Source of the DNA: Asticcacaulis sp. ZE23SCel15
GTDB lineage: Bacteria > Pseudomonadota > Alphaproteobacteria > Caulobacterales > Caulobacteraceae
Direction of reading: 5' to 3'
DNA length: 64,000 nt
Assembly (NCBI RefSeq): GCF_030505395.1
Contig: NZ_CP130044.1
Location: 2,217,001 to 2,281,000 of the forward strand
Shown: piece by piece, positions 43,952-54,077 of the stretch
Numbering within the stretch: the first letter of the stretch is position 1
Layout: every line of letters begins with the position of its first letter
Notes under the pieces: model-generated
The model's input: the letters and a program-made list of their open reading frames with translations, nothing else
Told to the model about the DNA's origin: nothing
The model's database searches: none
Position numbers and translations under genes: made by a program

Positions 43952-46826
43952 ATGTCTGGTTTCAATCTGTCCCGCGCGGCGCTTTTAGGCTCGGTCGCGA
44001 TCATCGGAGTTGTGGCTCCTCTCAGCATAGTTCAGGCGCAGTCGGCCGCGCGTGAATATAATGTACCGGCTCAAGCGGCCCAGAGCGGCCTGCAAACGCT
44101 TGGCGCTCAGAGTGGCTTGCAAATCATAGCGCCGCAGCCCGATCTGATGAATAAACGCATCAACGCAGTCGAGGGCCGCATGGATGCACAGGCGGCCTTG
44201 CGCAAAGCGATTGCCAACACCGGGCTTGAAGTCGTTTCCAATAACGGCGCCGTCGTCGTGCTGCGCGCCGCGCAAACAAAGCCGGCCACACCTTCCGCTC
44301 AACCCGTCGTCGCCCACAATGCTGCCGCCGAGGTGATCGAAGAAGTTACCGTCGTCGCAACCCCCATTCAGTACAGCCTGCGCAAATCCATTCAGGCCCA
44401 ACGCAACGCGACCAACGTCGTCAATGTTATCGCTTCTGACACTATCGGTCGTTTCCCCGATCAGACGGCGGCGGCAGCACTTTCACGTTTGCCAGGCGTT
44501 GCCGTTCAGCGTGATCAGGGTCAGGAGCGATATGTTCAGGTGCGCGGTGCCCCGGCGCGTTGGTCGTCAGTTGCCTTTAACGGCGTAGCGATCTTAGGGG
44601 CTGAAGACCGTGTGTTTCGCTTTGACAGCGTACCTTCGGCACTTATCGGTCAGCTTAATCTGAATAAGACGCTGGATGCCTCCATGCCGGCCGAGTCCCT
44701 GGCGGGCTATATCGATATCAAAACCTATTCGGCGCTGGCTAATCCGGGATTCCATGGTCAGGCCGATTTAGGTTCTGGCTTTGTCGATCTGGGTGATGGG
44801 CCGCAAACCCAGTATTCGGGGCGCGTATCGTGGGCCAATGACAAGTTTGGCGTCGTACTGGCCGGATCTCATTTTGCATTCGAGCAGCAAACCGACAATG
44901 CCGAACCACGCTATGACGCTACGGGTGTTTCACAGCTTCGTACCGCTAAGTACGTCATCCAGCGCGAAACCAATTCGCTGTCGGCGGCTTTAGAATATGC
45001 ACCGGCGGCGGGGCATAAGCTAAGCTTCACCACGCTTTATAACGAATTTATCGACGACGAAGAGCGCAATCAGTACACCTTTTACTTTAACGGCGGCACC
45101 GGTACACGCAATTTTCAGACCGCAAACCTGACCGGTGTCGAAGTGCGAGGCCTGTTCAACAAGGGCGGCCAGGAAACCTCAGTGCTCTATAATGTCGCGC
45201 ACGGTGAGCATAATCTGAACGGCTGGATACTGGATTGGGACATCGGCCATCACAAGAGCGTCCTCGAAAGCGGCAGTCCACTGATCGAACAGTTCCAGAG
45301 TGCCGGGCAGCGTCCGGGCGTCAGCTATGTGCTGGGTGAGGGTAATATTCCGACCCTTACCCTGTTCAATCCAGTGGCTCAGGGTGGCGGGCAGCGCACC
45401 AGCCTGGATCAGATGGCCTTCAGTCAGGAGCGCATTACCTGGTCGGGTTCAAAGCGCGAAACGACCGATAAGATTGTCCATGCCGATGTCTTTCGGGAAT
45501 GGACAAATTTTGGGGCGGCCGCCCGTTTCAAGGCCGGTATTCATTTCAATGATCGCAAGTTCACCGATGTCGGCAGCTATGCCAACGTAACCCCTGCCGG
45601 CGGCACCGGTATCTTCGATGCTCGCGTCGTGAGCGCGGCCCTTGGCGTTGAGTGGAACCCGAACAGCTTTGTTCAGCTTCGTCCGGTCGATGAAGATTTC
45701 AGCCGCGGCTTTACGTTCAACTATATCGACAACGCTGCCATGCGCGCCCGTTCCGAAGCGCTGATCAATGCGGCGCGGGCCGCCAATGCCAGCGGTGCCA
45801 ACTATGCCGTGCCGCAACTGTCGCCAAGCCAACGCGCCGAAATCAAGGAAAAGATGACGTCGGCCTATGCGATGAATACCTGGCAGTGGCAGACGCAGAT
45901 GCTGCAAATCGGTCTGCGGGCAGAGAAGGTTGAAACGACCTCGACCGGTACGGCGACGATCAACGGCGTGGCTCAGCCGATCGTGATTGATAACGAGTTC
46001 CACCAAGGTGTTCCCCAGCGTTCACTGGAACATGGACGTGACCCCCGATGTCAAGGTGCGGGCCGCCTATGTCAGCGGCTCAGCCCGCCCATCTTTCGGC
46101 AGCATGTCGTCCTCGGTCAGCATCAATGACGCCAACACCACCGTATCCGGCGGCAATCCGGCGCTGGAAGCTGAAACAGCGCAGGGCTTCGACGGTTCGG
46201 CAGAATGGTACTTTGCCCCGTCATCGGTTCTGTCGGCCAATGTCTTTTATCGCAAGGTGACTGACGTGCTGTTCTCGAACACGACCGTGGTGGGAGACGA
46301 CCGCTTTAACACCAGTGGCATTGATCGTTCGGCTTATAGATATTCAACCACGGTCAATGGCGATGATGGCAAATTCTACGGTCTGGAAGTGGCCTACAGC
46401 CAGCCGTGGCGGTTCCTGCCGGGTGCATTCTCCGGCCTTGGCATGGAAGCCAGCCTGACCTTCCTTGAAGGCGAGTTTACCACGCCAGCTGGCCGCGAAA
46501 CCGCATTCCCCGGTACCTCTGACCGGGTGAGCAATGTGTCGCTGTTTTATGAAAAGTACAATGTCTCGGCGCGTCTTAGCTACCAACATCGTACCGGCTG
46601 GCTTGATGAAGTCGGGGCCAGCGCGTCAGCCGACATGTGGTGGGACCCGTCCGAGCGTCTGGACTTTTCCGGTCGTTATTACATCAGTGATAACCTGTCA
46701 GTCTATGTGGACGCCAATAATCTGACGGATGAGCTGGGCCGCCGCTATCAGGGCGCAAAAGAGCGTACCTATGAACTCGAAGGCTTTGGCCGCCGCTTCA
46801 TGGTCGGCGTTCGCGCCAACTTCTGA
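43952..46826 (+). pseudogene. STN-type TonB-dependent receptor, split by a frameshift near 46000
   Basis: The first frame (43952-46129) has a signal peptide (SIVQAQSA), an STN domain (REYNVPAQAAQSGLQTLGAQ to about residue 110), a TonB-box-like EEVTVVATP and the plug with LSRLPGVAVQRDQGQERYVQ. The barrel runs on to INGVAQPIVIDNEF, after which the frame becomes nonsense. The barrel resumes in another frame with KVFPSVHWNMDVTPDVKVRA and ends RRFMVGVRANF. Removing one C from TTCC at 45998-46001 restores a 957-codon gene. It follows its sigma and FecR genes. It may be a real pseudogene or a base-calling error. Confidence 0.85.
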
Positions 46827-46844
46827 TCGGATATTCCCATAGTC

Positions 46845-46880
46845 CAAGGCCGTGTGCGCTCCCCCGTGCACGGTCTTTAC
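46845..46880 (+). terminator. Weak hairpin after the frameshifted TBDR
   Basis: CCGTGTGC and GTGCACGG can pair with two wobble pairs around a CTCCCC-type loop, followed by TCTTTA. It lies about 25 bases past the TBDR stop. Confidence 0.4.
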
Positions 46881-46941
46881 CTCGCTGTCCGGCCCGCTAC
46901 CGGATGGCGGGGTTTTTGTTTCCAGTCCAAAAGGTGCCCTT

Positions 46942-48408
46942 ATGAAACGCTTCTCTGTTCTGTTGACTATGATGACCCTTACGTCGTGGCCTGTGGCTGT
47001 GCATGCCGAACCGATGATGACCGCCGCAGCAGATACCGCGTTCCGTGAGGGGCAACGGTCCCTTGACGCGGCCCTCCGGCGTACGCCCAATACCGGCAAG
47101 GCCAAAAACATCATTCTGTTTATCGGCGATGGCATGGGCATCAACTCCGTCACCGCTGGTCGCATATTGGCGGGTCAGACCCGAGGCCTTGATGGTGCCA
47201 GCTACAGTCTGTCATTCGATGCGTTTCCCTACACCGCCCTGTCAAAGACCTACGCCGCAGATGCGTTGGTGACGGATTCCGCCAATGGTATTTCCGCCAT
47301 CACCACGGGTTTCAAAACCATCAATGGTGCCATAGGCGTTAATGGCAAGGTCAGGCCCAAGGATTGCGCAACGGGCCTTGCTAACCGGGTGAGCAACATT
47401 GCTGAGCAGGCCAAGCGTAAGGGGTTGTCGACAGGCGTAGTCACGACCTCGGCCCTGACAGATGCGACCCCTGCGGGCTTTTATGGCCATATCGCCAGCC
47501 GTGACTGGCAGGCCGATACCGATATGCCGGCTGAGGTCACAAAGGCGGGCTGTACCGATCTGGCCCGGCAGTTGGTTGAAGCCCCGGATAATGTCAGGCT
47601 GGATGTCGCTTTGGGCGGTGGCGCGGCGAAATTCCTGCCCAAGGCCGTAGGCTCCGCGGGCGCGCGTGGCGATAACCGTGACCTGACTAAGCTCTGGCGC
47701 ACACAGACGCCCGCGGCGAAGTTTGTCACCACCGCCAAGGGTTTGAACGCCGTCGAGACCAAGAACACCAATAGTCTTTTGGGCATTTTCGCCCCGTCGC
47801 ATCTTCCGTCGGTCATTGACCACGACAAATTTCCGGACACGCCATCCCTGGCGGAGATGACCTCAAAAGCTATTGAGGTTCTGTCGAAAAATCCCAAGGG
47901 GTATGTCCTGCTCGTCGAGTCGGCCTCGATCGATAAGTGGCACCACAGGAACAATGCTTACCGCGCCCTGACCGATGTCGATGAGTTGTCCAAAGCTGTG
48001 GCCGTCGCTGTAGACAAGTCCGATCCGGCTGAGACACTGATCATCGTCACGGCTGATCACAGTCATGCTCTGGCAATGTCCGGCTATGCCGCGCGTGAGG
48101 CCGATATACTTGGTCTGGCGCGGCAAAAAGGCGTCAATCAACTGGATAAGACTGGCAAACCGCGCACGATCCTGAGTTATGCGTCCGGGCCCGGCGAACA
48201 GGACCATGAGCATGAATTGACACAGGCAGAGGCCGTTGGTCCCGACTTTCTACAGCCGGCGCTGGTGCCTTTGAGCAGTGCGGCTCACGGCGGTGAGGAT
48301 GTGCCGGTTTATGCTTACGGCCCGCAGGCCCATCTGATTTCAGGGACGGTCGAGTCCAGTTACATCTATCATGTCATGGCTTATGCGCTCAGCCTATCAG
48401 AAGATTAA
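46942..48408 (+). CDS. phoA: Alkaline phosphatase (PhoA family)
   Basis: A 488-residue secreted phosphatase with a signal peptide (VAVHAEPM). The metal and active-site motifs are present: IILFIGDGMG (metal Asp), VTDSANGISAITTG with the nucleophile Ser113, and late His-containing VTADHSHALAMSGYA and SAAHGGEDVPVYAYGP. It hydrolyses phosphomonoesters in the periplasm. I chose the ATG at 46942 because it begins the signal peptide; the frame upstream to 46852 is non-family. It follows the frameshifted TBDR and may have worked on phosphorylated ligands taken up by it. Confidence 0.92.
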   Translation: MKRFSVLLTMMTLTSWPVAVHAEPMMTAAADTAFREGQRSLDAALRRTPNTGKAKNIILFIGDGMGINSVTAGRILAGQTRGLDGASYSLSFDAFPYTALSKTYAADALVTDSANGISAITTGFKTINGAIGVNGKVRPKDCATGLANRVSNIAEQAKRKGLSTGVVTTSALTDATPAGFYGHIASRDWQADTDMPAEVTKAGCTDLARQLVEAPDNVRLDVALGGGAAKFLPKAVGSAGARGDNRDLTKLWRTQTPAAKFVTTAKGLNAVETKNTNSLLGIFAPSHLPSVIDHDKFPDTPSLAEMTSKAIEVLSKNPKGYVLLVESASIDKWHHRNNAYRALTDVDELSKAVAVAVDKSDPAETLIIVTADHSHALAMSGYAAREADILGLARQKGVNQLDKTGKPRTILSYASGPGEQDHEHELTQAEAVGPDFLQPALVPLSSAAHGGEDVPVYAYGPQAHLISGTVESSYIYHVMAYALSLSED

Positions 48409-48589
48409 CTCGCGCGATCGTTACCTGTGATGGTTCTGGGGGGGGCATAGGGGGCTGAGTTATTCATGCCAGTAAGATTATGGCATACCAATAAGCTTAA
48501 GGCATAGACATATGTCTAAGGCTCAATTGTTTGTCCCCGTGAGGGCGATAGTGTGACAGGTTAATCACGCTATAGCATGGAGTCGGAAT
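48409..48589. promoter_or_regulatory. Promoter region of the M20 peptidase with palindromes
   Basis: The gap holds an ATGCC-N11-GGCAT box (48466-48486), and a perfect 14-bp palindrome TAGACATATGTCTA at 48505-48518 flanked by AAGGCA and AAGGCT. These resemble LysR-type binding sites. Confidence 0.5.
48466..48486. promoter_or_regulatory. LysR-type box upstream of the M20 peptidase
   Basis: ATGCC and GGCAT arms are separated by 11 bases, the classical LysR T-N11-A geometry. The same ATGCCTAA/TTAGGCAT words recur at the end of the LysR gene (53966-53993). Confidence 0.5.
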
Positions 48590-50041
48590 ATGTTTTTGAA
48601 CCGCAGGGGGGCCATGGCCTCGGTGGCGGCAGGGTTGGGCCTGTCGCTAATGCCTGACGTTGTCCGCGCTCAGGGCAGCAAGGTCGATGTCGCCGTTCTT
48701 CTAAAAGATCTGATACGCTTTGATACGGTCAACGCGCCGGGCGATACGCGATCGGCAGCCAATTATCTCAAGGCGCTGTTCGATCAGCACACTATCCCCA
48801 ATGAGATAATATTGGCACCTAACGGCAAGGCAGCGCACTTCATTGCCCGCTTGAAAGGGAACGGAACCAAGCGGCCAGTTCTGATTGCCGCCCATACTGA
48901 TGTCGTGCCGGTTGAGCGTGAGCGATGGAGCGTTGACCCGTTTGAGGGTGTCGAAAAAGATGGCTTCATCTATGGCCGTGGGGCGCTGGATAACAAGGCG
49001 GCCGTGGCCGTGTTCGCTCAGGCTGTATTGCGTCTGGCCAAAGAGAAACGCAAGCTGTCGCGCGACGTCATTTTCCTTGCCGAAGCCGATGAGGAGCAGG
49101 GGGCGTTCAACACCAACTGGCTCGCGGCTAATCATTGGGACAAGATCGATGCCGAGTTCTGTTTGAACGAAGGCGGACGCACGTTTATTGGCGCACAGGG
49201 CGTACGCGAGATGCAGGTGTCGTGCGCCGATAAACTCACGCTCAATCTGAAGATCAAGACGTCGGGGCCCACGGGCCATTCCTCACGTCCGTTGCCGGTT
49301 AGCGAAACCGCCAATGGGCAGCTTATTGAGGCGCTGGCCCGGCTTTCGACTTACGAGACGGAGATCATCCTGCTGCCGCAGGTCGAAGCCTATCTCAAAG
49401 CGAGCGCCAAACTTAATCCCGGCCCCTATGCCGATGCTGTAGCAGCACTGTTAAACGCCCGCGAACCCGCCGCACGCAAAGCGGCGGCGCGGCGTCTAAT
49501 CACACAAAAGGATGCGGGTTGGGGGACGGAAGGGCTTTTACGGAATACTCTGGTGATCAGCATGATCAATTCCGGCATTAAGCCCAATGTTATACCGGGC
49601 AATGCAGAAGCGGTGATGAATGCCCGACTGCTGCCCGGTCAGAAGGTCGGGCCCTTTATCGAGGAATTGAAAGCGGTTATCGGCAATCCGAAGATTGAGT
49701 TTGAAATCGTCTCCACCCGCCCGAAAGACCAGCAGATGCCATTTTTCGATGCCTATGCGAGGATTATCCCGTCTACGACAGACACGGAATTATATAAGGC
49801 GATCGAGCGGGGGGCCAAAACTGTATGGCCACAGGTGACCGTCATGCCCACTCTGCTGGTGGCATCGACCGATGCGACGCCGTGGCGGTTGCGGGGTGTT
49901 CCGGTCTATGGCCTGGGGCCGGTTCCCGTCGATGCCGATACCGCCTCACGGATACATGGTGACGATGAGCGTGTGGGTGTAGAGCCGCTGAAACAAGGGG
50001 CGCGATTTGCCTATGAGATACTGAAGACCGTCAGCGCTTAA
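48590..50041 (+). CDS. Secreted M20-family metallopeptidase
   Basis: A 483-residue zinc peptidase with an N-terminal signal (NRRGAMASVAAGLGLSLM), possibly Tat-type because of the RR. M20 motifs are AAHTDVVPV (His102, Asp104), GRGALDNKAAVAV (Asp134) and AEADEEQGAF (Glu168-Glu169). The dimerisation domain lies in the middle. The family includes carboxypeptidases and dipeptidases; the substrate here is unknown. It ends in strong terminators and converges on a TBDR. Confidence 0.9.
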   Translation: MFLNRRGAMASVAAGLGLSLMPDVVRAQGSKVDVAVLLKDLIRFDTVNAPGDTRSAANYLKALFDQHTIPNEIILAPNGKAAHFIARLKGNGTKRPVLIAAHTDVVPVERERWSVDPFEGVEKDGFIYGRGALDNKAAVAVFAQAVLRLAKEKRKLSRDVIFLAEADEEQGAFNTNWLAANHWDKIDAEFCLNEGGRTFIGAQGVREMQVSCADKLTLNLKIKTSGPTGHSSRPLPVSETANGQLIEALARLSTYETEIILLPQVEAYLKASAKLNPGPYADAVAALLNAREPAARKAAARRLITQKDAGWGTEGLLRNTLVISMINSGIKPNVIPGNAEAVMNARLLPGQKVGPFIEELKAVIGNPKIEFEIVSTRPKDQQMPFFDAYARIIPSTTDTELYKAIERGAKTVWPQVTVMPTLLVASTDATPWRLRGVPVYGLGPVPVDADTASRIHGDDERVGVEPLKQGARFAYEILKTVSA

Positions 50042-50060
50042 GAGGCAGGATATATATGTA

Positions 50061-50090
50061 AACCGCCGGAGCCCGTCTCCGGCGGTTTTG
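50061..50090 (+). terminator. Intrinsic terminator of the M20 peptidase
   Basis: A 10-bp stem (AACCGCCGGA at 50061-50070 with TCCGGCGGTT at 50078-50087) is followed by TTG and lies 20 bases past the stop. Confidence 0.85.
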
Positions 50091-50128
50091 CTATGCGACG
50101 AATGGCACAGAGTCCGCACTCAAAAAGA

Positions 50129-50158
50129 AAGCCTGCCGGAATATCCGGCAGGCTTTTG
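50129..50158. terminator. Bidirectional intrinsic terminator
   Basis: AAGCCTGCCGGA (50129-50140) pairs with TCCGGCAGGCTT (50144-50155) around ATA. A-run before and T-run after allow termination in both directions between the convergent M20 and TBDR genes. Confidence 0.85.
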
Positions 50159-50224
50159 AGCTATGGGGGAGAGGGGTTGCCTATTTAGGCGGGCTCAAGT
50201 GCAGGTCGACCCGGAGAGTCGGGC

Positions 50225-50261
50225 TTAACGGGCAGGTGTCTGAGGGGCACCTGCCCGTTAA
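50225..50261 (-). terminator. Hairpin at the 3' end of the LysR-linked TBDR
   Basis: A 14-bp stem (TTAACGGGCAGGTG at 50225-50238 with CACCTGCCCGTTAA at 50248-50261) is only four bases past the TBDR stop. There is no U-run, so it may act as an mRNA 3' stabiliser with termination at the next hairpin. Confidence 0.55.
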
Positions 50262-50265
50262 TGGG

Positions 50266-52854
50266 CTAGTACTTAACTGATAGCTTGGCATAGACGGTCC
50301 GTCCGGCCGTGCCATAGGGGGCTATGTAGGAATAGGGCAGGGTGCCGGCATTGTCGGCGCCGTTGGTGCCTGTTGCCACCGACGCAACGGTTGAGGCGAT
50401 GCGCTTTTCCGGATAGGCGTCAAAGATGTTGGACGCGCCGACCGTCAGGTTAACATGGTCGGTAACCGCATAGGTGACATCCAGATCGGTAACGATATCA
50501 GACTGGTAGGTCTGAATGATCGAATAGGTCGATCCGGTCTGAACCAGGGTCGTGTAGTACTTTCCGGCGGGCAGAAGCGCATTGACCTGCGCCAAAGTTT
50601 TACCGGTCATGGACACTTCCGAGACTTCGCCATAGCGCGTAGCCGTAAGTGCGACGTTGAATTTGTTGCGCTTCCAGTTCAGCCCGACGGTCTGCTTATC
50701 CTTGGGGCGGGCATCGGTCAGGGTGACCTGCTGCGTCAGGTCAAACAGTGTAGTATTGATGCCCAGCGCCGTGATTTGCGGCGGCGTACCGGAAATACGG
50801 TCGATCTCGGTTTCGTTGAAATTGGCCGCAAAGGTGGCGCTTAAAGATCCCCACGCCCCCAGGTCATGACGGTACTGGGCGGTGAGATCGACGCCTTCGG
50901 TAGTGGTGTCGACGGCATTGGTCAGAAACGTCACGCCGACCACATCAGGCTGGCCATTGGCAGCCATGAAGGCTGACAAAGTGCCGCCCTGAAACGTGGA
51001 TGATGAGACGATCCGGTCGGTGACCTCAACCTTGTAATAGTCGATCGCGCCGGTAAAGCCGCCGAAGCGGAAGACTACACCTGCGGATATATCTTCGGAC
51101 TCTTCGGGGCTTAATGGCTGGGCGCCCAGTTGTGGTGCCACCGGATCATAGACCGAAATCCCGCGCACCCGTACCGGCAGACCGTTGATGAAGGTGACAT
51201 TGGTGCGGCTGAAATAGGACTGAGCCAGGGACGGCGCTCTGAAACCCGTACCCACTGATCCGCGCAAGGCCAGATGGTCGTTGATTTCAAACCGGCTGGC
51301 CAGTTTGTAATTGGTGGTCGAGCCAAAGTCGGAGAAATCCTCGTGACGACCGGCCGCTATCACCTGCCAGCGATCAAAGAAGGTCTTGTCCAGTTCGACA
51401 TAGAGCGCCTTGGAGTCGCGGCTGCCATCCAGGGCATCGTCCGGGCGGATGCCGCCGCCGGGTTGGGCACCGGCCGGGGCTGGGCGTCCGGCATTGGGGC
51501 CATCGAGAATAGGCACACCACCGAAGGCGTAGGAGTCAGGCTCGCCGGGCGAGGTATTGTAGTTCTCTTCACGGTATTCGAGGCCCATCGCGAATTTCAG
51601 CGGACTGGCGCCCATCTCGATCTCGCGGGTGACATCAAAGTTGAACGAGGTTTGGTCGATAGCATACTGACCGCGATAGAAGCTGGTTTTCGAGGCCGCC
51701 CCTTGCGAGACGTTGGCGGCGTTTTCGTATCCAAAGTCCTGAAGGTTCTTGCCGTAATTGACCGACAGATCCCAGCTAAACCCAAACAGGTCGTCGCCCT
51801 TGATCCCGGCGGCGGCGGCGTGGTTTTCCATCTCGATGATCTGAAGCGGCAGGAAGCCATCCGGATAAAGGGCGCGCACGGTTTCATCCTGACCGGCCCT
51901 GCGGAAGAAATTGTAGCTGTTGCCTGTGAGTTTGTTGATGCCGCCGAAGCTATAGGCTTCGATGCCCTCGCTCACCGGCAGTTCAGCGCTGAAAAACAGG
52001 GCGTTGTTGATATATTCCGGATCGTTCGACACCCACATATTGCGGTCGATGGTGGCTTCGCGCGGATCAAGTGTGCCATTGGACGGCGTCAGGCCCGTAC
52101 CGGAACCATAGTTGGCCGAGGGCAGTCGGGTGCCGTTTGAGCCGAAATACTGCTGGCGGGTATCGGGTGTGGCGCGGTCGGTCTTGGTGTGATCCGAGTG
52201 CATGAAGGAGACGCGAAGCACGCCGTCATTCAGGATCGGCAGGCCGTAGCTTAAGCCGATATCAATGGCTTCCCCATCACCTTGTGAGGTTTCGCCGTAG
52301 CGGGCTTCACCCTTAAAGCCGGTCGTGTCGTCCAGCCCCAGATTGATGACGCCCGCAATGGCATCGGAGCCATACTGAGCGCCGGCACCATCACGCAGAA
52401 CCTCGACCCGTGACAGGGCAATCGACGGAATGGCATTGATATCATAGGCGACATCGCCGCCGCCAGTGGCCGACGTTACCCGGCGCTTGCCGTTCAGCAG
52501 CAACAGGACGTGGCCGGTCGACAGGCCCCGCAAGGACGGATTGGCCATGAAGTCATTGACGCCCGCCGCATAGTTATTGGTGATCGAAAAGCTCGGCACC
52601 AAAGTGCGCAGCTTGCCCTTAAGTTCGGGTGAGCCTGCCCGCTCAAGGTCTTCCTGACGGATCAGGTCGATGGGTGTGGCCGACTGGGCGACGACCCGTC
52701 CGAAGCGCGAGCCGGTCACAACGACTTCGGTGACTTCGGAAGTTTCGGATGTGGTCTCTTGGGCGCTTGCCGATATCGTCAGGCTGCCCGTCAGGACGCC
52801 GATAATCGAAGAGGCAAGCAGTAAGCGTTTATACTCTATAGGTCTGCGTTTCAT
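50266..52854 (-). CDS. TonB-dependent receptor (LysR-linked)
   Basis: A 862-residue receptor of the oligosaccharide/peptide type. I place the start at 52854 because MKRRPIEYKRLLLASSIIGV begins the signal peptide (cleavage near ISASAQET) and AGGGG stands 8 bases before it; an in-frame ATG at 52965 is too early. The TonB box SEVTEVVVTGSRFG is followed by the plug (PSLRGLSTGHVLLLLNGKRR, SRVEVLRDGAGAQYGSDAIA) and a barrel ending in TVYAKLSVKY. It is divergent from a LysR gene that probably controls it. Confidence 0.93.
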   Translation of the reverse strand: MKRRPIEYKRLLLASSIIGVLTGSLTISASAQETTSETSEVTEVVVTGSRFGRVVAQSATPIDLIRQEDLERAGSPELKGKLRTLVPSFSITNNYAAGVNDFMANPSLRGLSTGHVLLLLNGKRRVTSATGGGDVAYDINAIPSIALSRVEVLRDGAGAQYGSDAIAGVINLGLDDTTGFKGEARYGETSQGDGEAIDIGLSYGLPILNDGVLRVSFMHSDHTKTDRATPDTRQQYFGSNGTRLPSANYGSGTGLTPSNGTLDPREATIDRNMWVSNDPEYINNALFFSAELPVSEGIEAYSFGGINKLTGNSYNFFRRAGQDETVRALYPDGFLPLQIIEMENHAAAAGIKGDDLFGFSWDLSVNYGKNLQDFGYENAANVSQGAASKTSFYRGQYAIDQTSFNFDVTREIEMGASPLKFAMGLEYREENYNTSPGEPDSYAFGGVPILDGPNAGRPAPAGAQPGGGIRPDDALDGSRDSKALYVELDKTFFDRWQVIAAGRHEDFSDFGSTTNYKLASRFEINDHLALRGSVGTGFRAPSLAQSYFSRTNVTFINGLPVRVRGISVYDPVAPQLGAQPLSPEESEDISAGVVFRFGGFTGAIDYYKVEVTDRIVSSSTFQGGTLSAFMAANGQPDVVGVTFLTNAVDTTTEGVDLTAQYRHDLGAWGSLSATFAANFNETEIDRISGTPPQITALGINTTLFDLTQQVTLTDARPKDKQTVGLNWKRNKFNVALTATRYGEVSEVSMTGKTLAQVNALLPAGKYYTTLVQTGSTYSIIQTYQSDIVTDLDVTYAVTDHVNLTVGASNIFDAYPEKRIASTVASVATGTNGADNAGTLPYSYIAPYGTAGRTVYAKLSVKY

Positions 52855-53074
52855 AGTATATCCCCTGCTATGAAATGGCCAAAATTGGGTACGCTTCGTG
52901 GTGTTTCGTCTCTTTTGTTGTTGAATATTGTTTGTGTCACTCAGGTGTCGTCTTGGATTTATCAAAACGTCATAAACTGAGACTGCGGGAGGAAACGTAG
53001 AAACACAATTGACAGAAACGCAGAGGCCTATGCATAAAAGTTATAGGTTTGCGGCGCGGCAGGGGATAATCACG

Positions 53075-53977
53075 ATGAATATACGTCAATTGGAGATATT
53101 CCGCGCCGTCATGATGGGGGGCTCGGCGTCGCGGGCGGCAGAGTTGTTGCAAATCACCCAGCCCGCGGTCAGCCGCGCGGTGGCGGAACTGGAGGATAAC
53201 CTCGGTTTCTTTCTGTTTGATCGCGTTAAGGGTCGGCTGGTGCCGACGCCCGAAGGTATTCTGTTCTTTCGTGATGTGAATGACAGCTTCATTGGCCTTG
53301 ATCGTATCCGCTCCTCGGCGGCGCGTATCCGCGATTTTGGTCTGGGTACGATCCGTATTGCCTCGCAGGCCGCCCTGGGGTCTACGCTGGTGCCGCGGGC
53401 CATCCATGCCTTTCGTAAGGTGCATCCGGACGTCGCTATAACCTTGCAGGTGTTATCGTCGGCGACGGTCCGCGACTATGTGATGTATCAGCAGTTTGAT
53501 ATCGGTCTGGCGGCCGAAGAGGTTGATCTGTCCGGGGTTGAGCATCGTTTGTTTGGCAGCTTTCGCGCCGTCTGCGCCGTGCCGCCGGGCCATGCCCTGG
53601 CAGACAAGGATATCATCCGGCCCGAAGATTTGGATGGGCTGCCGTTTATCGCTCTGTCTCCCGAAGACCGTCTGCGGGCGCAACTGACGACCATATTCGA
53701 TGAGGCGGGCGTCAAGCCGCAGGTCGTGGTCGAAACCCCCTATGCCCTGACGGTGTGCGCGCTGGTGCTGGCGGGCGTTGGAGTGGGTATCGTCAATCTT
53801 GTGGCCGCCGAAGGCTTTCCCGAACGCGGGCTTATCCTGAAGCCGTTTGAGCCTGAAATCTATTTCCGCTCCTACCTTTTGTTTCGGCCCGACACTCAAA
53901 AGGCGCAGGTCGTCAACCGTTTCGTCGGGGCCCTGCTTAGGGCGCGCTCCTACAACCGCACGCTCATGCCTAAATAG
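53075..53977 (+). CDS. LysR-family transcriptional regulator
   Basis: A 300-residue LysR regulator. The winged HTH is at the N-terminus (MNIRQLEIFRAVMMGGSASR, AAELLQITQPAVSRAVAELE) followed by a periplasmic-binding-type effector domain. I chose ATG 53075, with AGGGG 10 bases upstream, because it begins the canonical LysR N-terminus; the frame back to 53009 lacks family character. It is divergent from the TBDR, and a CCTATGCATAAAAGTTATAGG inverted repeat lies just upstream (about 53026-53047). Confidence 0.92.
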   Translation: MNIRQLEIFRAVMMGGSASRAAELLQITQPAVSRAVAELEDNLGFFLFDRVKGRLVPTPEGILFFRDVNDSFIGLDRIRSSAARIRDFGLGTIRIASQAALGSTLVPRAIHAFRKVHPDVAITLQVLSSATVRDYVMYQQFDIGLAAEEVDLSGVEHRLFGSFRAVCAVPPGHALADKDIIRPEDLDGLPFIALSPEDRLRAQLTTIFDEAGVKPQVVVETPYALTVCALVLAGVGVGIVNLVAAEGFPERGLILKPFEPEIYFRSYLLFRPDTQKAQVVNRFVGALLRARSYNRTLMPK

Positions 53978-53993
53978 TATAAGGTTTAGGCAT
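53966..53993. repeat. Inverted repeat at the end of the LysR gene
   Basis: ATGCCTAAA (53966-53974) and TTTAGGCAT (53985-53993) are perfect 9-bp arms around a 10-base loop. It overlaps the LysR stop codon and has no U-run, so it could be an operator ahead of the lipase gene rather than a terminator. Confidence 0.5.
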
Positions 53994-54077
53994 AGAGTTC
54001 TGCCTGTCCGGCATTTGTGTTTCTACCCGAAAGCCGACATGGTCATCTTATCGTCACAAACGGGATAGGGGCTGACC

